From Planctomycetia bacterium (lineage in GTDB: Bacteria; Planctomycetota; Planctomycetia; Pirellulales; UBA1268), in assembly GCA_009926295.1 (NCBI GenBank), contig RFPF01000067.1:1-13260 (forward strand): 13,260 nt of DNA. Reading direction: 5' to 3'. Below the pieces are notes generated by a model. That model saw only the letters and a program-made list of their open reading frames with translations. It was not told where the DNA came from and searched no databases. Position 1 is the first letter of the stretch, and each line of letters opens with the position of its first letter. The position numbers and the translations under genes are program-made. Below are positions 6,497-11,554 of the stretch, one piece after another.

Positions 6497-7270
6497 ATGC
6501 CGTCACCCCGCGACATCGACACGGTCCTCAAGGGCTGGGATTTCAAGCCCGGCGAAGTGAGCGCCCGCCTGTTCAAGGCCCGCAACGGCCGCGAAGTGCT
6601 GCAGATGCGGGTCGACATGGGCGTGCTGCAGATGGAGACCGACCTGCGTCCCGACGGCACGCGGCCTCACGGCGCCGAAACCTACTACGACTATCTCGTC
6701 AGCGAGGCGATCCGCGAAGGAGGGGCGTTCCGTCTGTCGGGCGAGCAGTGCGCCGAGGCCGACCGCGAGTTCGTGCAGTATTACCACCGTCGCATCTGCT
6801 GGCTCGCGCTTCGCGAATATGGCCGCGCGGCGCGGGATGCGGACCACAGCCTGGCGTTCATGGACTTCGTCCGCGAGCACTCGCCGGACGACGAGTGGAC
6901 GCTCTCACACGAGCAGTATCGCCCCTTCGTGCTCTTCCATCGGGTGCAGGCGGCGGCGCTCGCGCTTTTGGAGGAACAGGGCCCCGAAGCCGCGATCGAG
7001 GAGATCAACGGCGGCCTGGAGCGATTTCGGCAGCTCTTCGAACGGTACGAGGCGACTGAGCAGTTCTCGGAGGACGAACTCGTCAAACGGCTCGAGGAGA
7101 TGCGGGAGAGCGTCCGGAAACGCTACGACGTGGGACGCACGCTGGAAGAGCAGCTCGCCGACGCGGTGCACGCCGAAAACTACGAACTGGCCGCAAAGAT
7201 TCGCGACCGCATGCGTAAGACGCGTGCCACGCCGGCGGCCGCCCCGGGCGACGCTGCCGGTCAGGCGTGA
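6497..7270 (+). CDS. UVR (UvrB/UvrC) motif-containing protein
   Basis: The protein has 257 residues. The C-terminal segment TLEEQLADAVHAENYELAAKIRDRMRK (215-241) is a UVR motif: a helical hairpin with the signature A-x-x-x-E-x-[YF]-E-x-A-A-x-x-R-D that mediates protein contacts in UvrB, UvrC, McsA and ClpC. The N-terminal part (WDFKPGEVSARLFKARNGREVLQMRVDMGVLQMETDLRPDG) and the helical middle (about 60-205, with E/R-rich helices) match no enzyme I recognise. The architecture, unknown N-terminus plus UVR, is common in planctomycete hypothetical proteins. A regulatory or adaptor role is inferred only from the UVR motif; a repair function is not shown. The ATG at 6497 is preceded by GAG AAAAAAG, a weak SD. 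Confidence 0.82.
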   Translation: MPSPRDIDTVLKGWDFKPGEVSARLFKARNGREVLQMRVDMGVLQMETDLRPDGTRPHGAETYYDYLVSEAIREGGAFRLSGEQCAEADREFVQYYHRRICWLALREYGRAARDADHSLAFMDFVREHSPDDEWTLSHEQYRPFVLFHRVQAAALALLEEQGPEAAIEEINGGLERFRQLFERYEATEQFSEDELVKRLEEMRESVRKRYDVGRTLEEQLADAVHAENYELAAKIRDRMRKTRATPAAAPGDAAGQA

Positions 7271-7332
7271 AAAATTTTCACTCCCGGGATGCCGGGAACC
7301 TCCCCGATTCCCCGGCCGTGGAAAACTTTTCC
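7267..7332. repeat. Two AT-rich perfect dyads after the UVR gene stop
   Basis: GTGAAAA-A-TTTTCAC (7267-7281) includes the TGA stop (7268-7270). A related dyad GGAAAA-C-TTTTCC lies at 7320-7332. Extended to 15 bp from 7318, the second matches the first at 11 positions with a 51-bp offset. A GC hairpin, TCCCGG-GATG-CCGGGA (7282-7297), directly follows the first dyad. The role is unknown; 3'-end processing, termination or protein binding are possible. Confidence 0.6.
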
Positions 7333-7392
7333 GATTCTCCGGGAAGCGGTGCGCGAAGATGGGGCGACCGGGAGGTCATCCGGGCGGTTTCG

Positions 7393-7422
7393 GGCCCCTC
7401 GTCGGCACGGGGGCCAATTGGC
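7393..7422. promoter_or_regulatory. GC hairpin plus 10-bp palindrome upstream of small ORF
   Basis: GGCCCC (7393-7398) can pair with GGGGCC (7410-7415) across an 11-nt loop. It overlaps GCCAATTGGC (7413-7422), a perfect 10-bp palindrome, 76 bp before the small ORF start. This may be a terminator for the UVR gene or an operator for the next gene; the evidence is symmetry only. Confidence 0.3.
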
Positions 7423-7437
7423 GCGCAGAATGCATGA

Positions 7438-7489
7438 GCGGGAAGGGTCGCCGGTTCGCCGGCGGCGTGCACCCTTCCTCACGCAGGAG
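7438..7489 (+). promoter_or_regulatory. Structured leader hairpin directly before the SD of the small ORF
   Basis: GGAAGGGT (7441-7448) pairs perfectly with ACCCTTCC (7471-7478). Inside, GCCGG-TTCG-CCGGC (7450-7463) forms a second stem with a TTCG loop. GCG (7438-7440) can extend pairing with CGC (7482-7484) around a TCA bulge. The SD AGGAG (7485-7489) lies at the foot of the structure and could be partly masked. No known riboswitch class was recognised. Confidence 0.5.
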
Positions 7490-7497
7490 ACCGAGCC

Positions 7498-7776
7498 ATG
7501 CCCTCCACCACGAACTCCGGTGAATACCGGCCCACGACGTCGGTCACCATCCCGCACGTGCTGCGGATCGGCGGCGAGGAGTGCGTGGTGAGGGCCTTGC
7601 CGCTGTGCCCGATCGCCGACGTGCTCGGCTTCGAGCACGAGATCGCCGGCCCGGTCCCGGCGGACATCGGCACGATCGCCGACCTGCTCGACTCCAGGAT
7701 GATCGCCCCGCCACGACCCCGCCGCAGGCGTGACCGCGCCGTCAGCTCCCGCGCCGTCTTCTACGCCGCCGAGTAG
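7498..7776 (+). CDS. Small hypothetical protein (92 aa)
   Basis: The ATG at 7498 is preceded by an excellent SD (AGGAG, 8-nt spacing), which is the best evidence that the ORF is translated. The product starts with a polar tail and then has a compact segment, TSVTIPHVLRIGGEECVVRALPLCPIADVLGFEHEIAG, with two cysteines (29 and 37). A helix-like part, ADIGTIADLLDSRM, follows, then an arginine-rich stretch (PPRPRRRRDR, 71-80) and VSSRAVFYAAE. There is no signal peptide or membrane segment. I do not recognise the family; the Arg cluster might bind nucleic acid but this is speculation. It has a structured leader upstream and a highly structured intergenic region directly after its stop. Confidence 0.6.
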   Translation: MPSTTNSGEYRPTTSVTIPHVLRIGGEECVVRALPLCPIADVLGFEHEIAGPVPADIGTIADLLDSRMIAPPRPRRRRDRAVSSRAVFYAAE

Positions 7777-7784
7777 GTTGGCTC

Positions 7785-8040
7785 GCCGGGCTCACGCCGG
7801 CTCCCTGGACACGGAGAGCCCGAAGCCTCCTCAACTGGAAAAGGGGTGAGGCGAGGTGTTACCCCTGCCGTTGAGACGGCGTATTTGACCAGCGCAGGCA
7901 GGATGCCGGAGCGCAGGCAAATCCGAGTGAGCCGGAGCCCGGAGGGCGCAGGCGAACGTCCGGCGAGACGGTACGGGGTAACCCCGAGCCGGCGCGAACG
8001 GATTGCGGTGACCAACTGAGACCTTTGCGGAGAGACGACG
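7785..8040 (+). ncRNA. Highly structured intergenic element, possible HEARO/omega-RNA-like structured RNA
   Basis: The 290 bp between the small ORF and ppk2 hold no plausible gene but fold into consecutive helices: GGGCT/AGCCC (7788-7792/7817-7821) enclosing CTCC/GGAG (7801-7804/7813-7816); GCCTC/GAGGC (7825-7829/7848-7852); GCCGT/ACGGC (7867-7871/7876-7880); ATTTG/CAAAT (7883-7887/7918-7922) enclosing GCGC/GCGC (7892-7895/7911-7914) and GGCA/TGCC (7897-7900/7904-7907); GCC/GGC (7931-7933/7951-7953) enclosing GCCC/GGGC (7937-7940/7944-7947); CGTC/GACG (7957-7960/7967-7970). GTTACCCC (7858-7865) is complementary to GGGGTAAC (7975-7982), a long-range pairing that competes with local hairpins. 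GCGCAGGC occurs three times (7892, 7911, 7946). The 3' part (GGGGTAACCCC, GCGCGAACG, GGTGACCAACTGAG) reminds me of HEARO/IscB omega-RNA scaffolds, but this is from memory. No iscB is present. A REP-like mobile element is the main alternative. Confidence is for a structured element, not for the class. Confidence 0.45.
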
Positions 8041-8047
8041 CGCTGCG

Positions 8048-8056
8048 TGGTAGACT
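8048..8056 (+). promoter_or_regulatory. Extended -10 promoter for ppk2, nearly leaderless
   Basis: TGG-TAGACT (TGn extended -10) ends only 10 bp before the ppk2 ATG at 8067. Transcription would then start about 7 bp downstream of the box, almost at the ATG. The absence of an SD before the ATG fits a leaderless or near-leaderless mRNA. Confidence 0.4.
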
Positions 8057-8066
8057 CCAGCGACGT

Positions 8067-8864
8067 ATGGACCAGCCGCTCACCGTGCCGCCCGGACGCG
8101 ACGTCCGGCTCGCCGATTTCGACCCCGACTTCCACGAGGGCCTCGATCGCGAGGCGGCCGACAAGGAAACCCGCGAGCACCTCGACGCCCTCGACGGCCT
8201 CGCTTATCGGCTGTTCGCGGAGGCGAAGCGGGCCGTCGTCGTCGTCCTCCAGGGCATCGACACCTCGGGCAAGGACGGCACGATCCGGATGCTCGCCAGC
8301 GGGATCAGTCCGCAGTGCCTCGACGTGCGCAGCTTCAAGGCTCCGAGCGCGCTCGAACTGGCCCACGACTTCCTCTGGCGGGTCCATGCGGCGATCCCAC
8401 CGCACGGCCGGATCGGCGTGTTCAACCGTTCCCACTACGAGGACGTCGTCGTCGTCCGCGTCCGCAAGCTCGTGCCCAAGGACGTCTGGCGGGATCGCTA
8501 CACCCAGATCAACGCCTTCGAGAAACTGCTCCACGACGGCGGCCTGACGTTCGTGAAGTGCTTCCTGCACATCAGCAAGCGGGAGCAGCGGCAGCGGCTC
8601 GAGGACCGGCTCAAGGATCCCAAGAAGCAGTGGAAGCTCGGCCCCGACGACCTCGAGGACCGCAAGCGCTGGGATGATTTCCAAAACGCCTACGACGACG
8701 CGCTCACCGAGTGCAACACGCACCATGCCCCGTGGCACGTCGTGCCATCCGACAAGAAGTGGTACCGCAACCTCGTCGTGGCCCGGCTCGTGCGCACGAC
8801 GCTCGAGCGGCTCGACCCGAAGTTCCCGCCGTTCGACTCCAGCCTGATCATGAAACTCGACTGA
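8067..8864 (+). CDS. ppk2: PPK2 family polyphosphate:nucleotide phosphotransferase (class III-like)
   Basis: This is a 265-residue protein, typical of single-domain PPK2 (about 260-300). Walker A is GIDTSGKDGT (63-72). The Walker-B/lid region is GVFNRSHYEDVVVVRV (117-132), with Asn in place of the usual Asp, as I recall for class III enzymes. The motif FKAPSALELAHDFLWRVH (90-107) and the lid helix DPKKQWKLGPDDLEDRKRWD (184-203) also match. These cytoplasmic kinases use polyphosphate to phosphorylate nucleotides; class III members can take AMP to ADP and ATP. The ATG at 8067 gives the usual short N-terminus (MDQPLTVPPGRDVRLADFDP). A TTG at 8025 would extend it into the structured RNA region and is disfavoured. 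It is followed at 34 bp by the M24 peptidase, so co-transcription is possible. Confidence 0.92.
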   Translation: MDQPLTVPPGRDVRLADFDPDFHEGLDREAADKETREHLDALDGLAYRLFAEAKRAVVVVLQGIDTSGKDGTIRMLASGISPQCLDVRSFKAPSALELAHDFLWRVHAAIPPHGRIGVFNRSHYEDVVVVRVRKLVPKDVWRDRYTQINAFEKLLHDGGLTFVKCFLHISKREQRQRLEDRLKDPKKQWKLGPDDLEDRKRWDDFQNAYDDALTECNTHHAPWHVVPSDKKWYRNLVVARLVRTTLERLDPKFPPFDSSLIMKLD

Positions 8865-8898
8865 CCCCGGCGACGCCCCGCCATGGCGTCACGACACC

Positions 8899-10011
8899 AT
8901 GAACGGCATCCCGCTCCTCGATCTCGACACCTGCCGGGCGCGGCAGCGCCGGCTGCTCGAGCGCCTCGCGGCGGAACGGCTCGACGGGCTGGTCGTCGTG
9001 TCGCCCGAGCACGTGCAATACCTGACGGGCCACCGCTGGGACTTCCGCTTCTCGCCGCTGGCTGCGATCGACGCCACGGGCACGGCGCTGCTCGTCTGCC
9101 CCGACAAGCCCGTCGAGCGGGCGGCGGCCGACGACATCCGCACCTACGAGGCCAAGTGGCGGTCCACGCTGCGCAACGACCAGCGCGAGGCCGCGGCGAA
9201 GGTCCTCGCCGACTGGCTCGCGGCGCGGCCGGCATGGCGGCGGGTCGGCGTCGAATTCTCGGCATGCCCGCCGCACGTGACGCGACGGTTCACCGCGGCG
9301 GAATGCATCGACATCGAGCCCGCGCTCTGGCGGATGCGGCGCCGCAAGGACGCCGACGAGCTCGCGCTCCTGCGCCGGGCGATCGCGGCCGCCGGGGCGA
9401 TGTACGAGACGGCCCGCGGCATGCTGGCCCCGGGCGTGAACGAACTCGACGTGTTCTCGGCGCTCCAGGCCGCGGCCGTGGCCTCGTGCGGCGAGATGCT
9501 CACGGGCACGGGCAACGATTACGCCTGCGGCGTCCGTGGCGGCCCGCCGCGCGACCGGGCGTGCGTCGCCGGCGAGCTCTACATCCTCGACCTCGGCCCC
9601 GCGTACCGGGGCTACTTCGCCGACACGTCGCGGGCGATCGCCGTCGATCGCCGCCCCACGGACGTGCAGCTGGCCGCCTGGCGGAACGTGTGCGGCGCGC
9701 TCGAGCTCGTCGAGCGGATCGCGAAGCCGGGCGCGAGCTGCCGCGCGATCTACGCCGAGGTGCAGGCCTGGCTCGCCGCGGCGCCCGTCGGCACGTGGTC
9801 GAGCCACCTGGGCCACGGCATCGGCCTCTGGGTCCACGAGACGCCGCACCTCAATCCCCACTGGGACGACACCCTCGAGGAGGGCGACGTGATCGCCGTG
9901 GAGCCAGCGCTCTACGCGCCGGAACTGGGGAGCGGCCTGCGGATCGAGAACGACTATCTCGTCACGGCGACGGGGCTCGAGAACCTGAGCCCGTTCCCGC
10001 TCGAGATGTAG
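8899..10011 (+). CDS. M24 family metallopeptidase (Xaa-Pro aminopeptidase/prolidase-like)
   Basis: The product is 370 residues: a creatinase-like N-terminal domain (about 1-145, with LDGLVVVSPEHVQYLTG) and a C-terminal pita-bread catalytic domain (about 150-365). All five dinuclear metal ligands are present: D231 (YILDLGPA), D242 (YFADTSR), H306 (LGHGIGL), E335 (AVEPALY) and E350 (RIENDYLVT). Family members remove the residue before proline or cleave X-Pro dipeptides in the cytoplasm. The sequence cannot separate PepP, PepQ or a creatinase-type function, so no symbol is given. The ATG at 8899 gives MNGIPLLDLD; there is no clear SD, which fits translation following ppk2, 34 bp upstream. It has no signal peptide. 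It ends 23 bp from the opposing glycosyltransferase stop. Confidence 0.9.
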   Translation: MNGIPLLDLDTCRARQRRLLERLAAERLDGLVVVSPEHVQYLTGHRWDFRFSPLAAIDATGTALLVCPDKPVERAAADDIRTYEAKWRSTLRNDQREAAAKVLADWLAARPAWRRVGVEFSACPPHVTRRFTAAECIDIEPALWRMRRRKDADELALLRRAIAAAGAMYETARGMLAPGVNELDVFSALQAAAVASCGEMLTGTGNDYACGVRGGPPRDRACVAGELYILDLGPAYRGYFADTSRAIAVDRRPTDVQLAAWRNVCGALELVERIAKPGASCRAIYAEVQAWLAAAPVGTWSSHLGHGIGLWVHETPHLNPHWDDTLEEGDVIAVEPALYAPELGSGLRIENDYLVTATGLENLSPFPLEM

Positions 10012-10038
10012 CGTGGGACAGGCTTGAGCCTGTGCTAC
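10008..10038. terminator. Bidirectional hairpin built around two opposing stop codons
   Basis: ACAGGC (10018-10023), loop TTGA, GCCTGT (10028-10033) form the inner stem. GTAGC (10008-10012) pairs with GCTAC (10034-10038) as an outer stem across a GTGGG internal loop. The outer stem contains TAG of the M24 gene (10009-10011) and the reverse-strand TAG of the glycosyltransferase (10035-10037). It is a likely shared terminator or 3'-end element. Confidence 0.6.
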
Positions 10039-11330
10039 GAGAGCAGCTCGGAGTATGCCGCCTCGTGCCCGGCGGCCATCGTCTCGAACGTATGCCGCTC
10101 GCGAACGCGGGCATGGCCGGCGGCGCCGAGTCTCTCCGCCCGGGCGGGGTCGTCGAGCACGGCACGGAGCGCCCGCGCCAGATCGGCCGGGTCGTTCGGC
10201 GCATGCAGGAGGCCCGCGGCGTTGCCGATCAGCTCGGGAAACGAACCGTGCGCCGGCGCCACCACCGGCACTCCGGCCGCCATGGCCTCGATCACCGGCA
10301 GCCCCTTCGCTTCGGGGTGCGCCGTCGGCATCGCGAACACGTCGCACGTCTCGAGCAACTGCAACTTGCCGGGCCGGTCCACCTGGCCGAGCCACGTGAA
10401 CCGGTCGGCCACGCCGTGCTCGCGCGCGATCCGGCGGCAGGCCCCGAGATACGTCTCCTCCGCCCGGCTCGTCGCACCCGCCGCCAAGACTCGCACGTCG
10501 AGCGACGGGGCGAGCAGGGCCACGGCGCGGATCAGCTGGTCGAGGCCCTTCTCCGGGCAGAGCCTCGCGAGCGACCCGACCACGCGCGACCCGCCGCGGC
10601 CGGCCCGCCGCGCGGCGAGATCGGGAGGCGCGGCCGGGTAGCCCGCGAGATCGACGCCGTGGGGGATCACCGCGATCCGCTCCCGCGGCACGTCCAGATA
10701 CGCCGCCATGAAGTCGGCGAAGAACTCGTTGAGCGCCACGAAGCGGTCGACGTCGCGGCTCCGCTCCCGGAGCAGCCGGCGCACGACGCCGTAGTGCGGC
10801 TGGGGAATCCGCTCGATGAAGACGTCCTCGCCCGAGAGGCTGCACACGACCTTCGCACCCGTCGCCTCGCCGATTCTGCGGGCGAACCCCACGAGCAGCG
10901 CGTTCGACAGGTGCACGACGTCGGGCTTCACCTCGGCGGCCAGCCAGCTGACGAGCTTTTCGACCTCCTTTCGCTGGTGCCCCGCCTCGCCGGCGAGCGT
11001 CGAGGCGGTGAGTCCGGCCACGTCGGCCGGCGTCGCGGCCCCGGTGCGGCTCGACAACCATTCGAGCAGCCCCCGGGCGTCGAGGAGGCGATCGAGCCAC
11101 CACGGCGTGTGGCGGAACAGCGGCACGTGCTCCTGCAGCCACACGTTCACGCCGCCGCACACGATGCGTCGCTCGGCGACGTTGTCCTCGTCGGTCGTCG
11201 TGGGCACGTAGGCAGGCACGAGCATCGCGTCGCGACCCCGCGACCGCAGTGCCCGCACGAGCGCGTTGTCGTGCAGGCACGATCCGCAGATCCGCCCCCC
11301 CGCCCCGGCCGTGATCTGGACGATTTTCAT
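10035..11330 (-). CDS. GT4-type glycosyltransferase
   Basis: From the ATG at 11330 the product has 431 residues and the two Rossmann halves of a GT-B enzyme. The N-terminus MKIVQITAGAGGRICGSCLH is the usual opening of a planctomycete GT4 subgroup, with the acceptor-side Gly loop, and fixes the start; an in-frame ATG at 11345 would add only MIEPR. The C-terminal half has VIPHGVDLAGYP (221-232), VGSLARLCPEKGLDQLIRAV (251-270) and the retaining-enzyme EX7E motif E340-A-K-G-L-P-V-I-E348, followed by AGVPVVAPAHGSFPELI. GT4 enzymes transfer sugars from nucleotide donors to lipids, glycans or other acceptors; neither donor nor acceptor can be read here. It is downstream of mnmG on the same strand, and an uninterrupted reading frame links the two because mnmG is frameshifted near its end. 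No good SD is visible. Confidence 0.9.
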   Translation of the reverse strand: MKIVQITAGAGGRICGSCLHDNALVRALRSRGRDAMLVPAYVPTTTDEDNVAERRIVCGGVNVWLQEHVPLFRHTPWWLDRLLDARGLLEWLSSRTGAATPADVAGLTASTLAGEAGHQRKEVEKLVSWLAAEVKPDVVHLSNALLVGFARRIGEATGAKVVCSLSGEDVFIERIPQPHYGVVRRLLRERSRDVDRFVALNEFFADFMAAYLDVPRERIAVIPHGVDLAGYPAAPPDLAARRAGRGGSRVVGSLARLCPEKGLDQLIRAVALLAPSLDVRVLAAGATSRAEETYLGACRRIAREHGVADRFTWLGQVDRPGKLQLLETCDVFAMPTAHPEAKGLPVIEAMAAGVPVVAPAHGSFPELIGNAAGLLHAPNDPADLARALRAVLDDPARAERLGAAGHARVRERHTFETMAAGHEAAYSELLS

Positions 11331-11341
11331 GCGAGGTTCGA

Positions 11342-11554
11342 TCATTCGCCGCCGTGAAAACCCGCAGGCTCGGGGGCGGCAAAAGTCACCGCTGTGCGGT
11401 CCTTCGGATTGTCGCGGGGGCCGAGGCGTGCAACTATCGCGCCGGCGCATCCCTTCGGGCCTGCGGCGGCTTGCTGCGTATCGTTGGCTCCTCGAGCGTT
11501 CGCCGACCCCCTCACCTCGGTCTGTGTATTTGTCACACCGCTCCCACGAAACAC
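11342..11554 (-). other. mnmG-glycosyltransferase spacer, with a doubtful 70-codon ORF
   Basis: The spacer between the mnmG stop and the glycosyltransferase start holds no recognisable gene or strong promoter. A 70-codon frame starts with GTG overlapping the mnmG TAG (TAGTG) and ends in a TGA overlapping the alternative glycosyltransferase ATG (ATGA at 11345-11342). This geometry would suit translational coupling, but the residue composition is not protein-like and there is no SD. In the mnmG frame the spacer is also open and joins mnmG to the glycosyltransferase. Confidence 0.2.

Noticed and set aside
7785..8040. Group II intron or RNase P RNA as identity of the structured element
   Set aside because: No group II domain V motif, no reverse transcriptase and no RNase P conserved core were seen.
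8025..8066. TTG start extending PPK2 by 14 residues
   Set aside because: The extension lies in the structured intergenic region, upstream of the putative promoter, and is absent from typical PPK2 N-termini.
8883..11357. 824-codon + strand ORF
   Set aside because: It is a shifted frame over the M24 gene and antisense to the glycosyltransferase, open because of GC bias.
8848..11382. 844-codon reverse-strand ORF
   Set aside because: It is antisense to the M24 peptidase gene and in another frame over the glycosyltransferase; no domains are seen.
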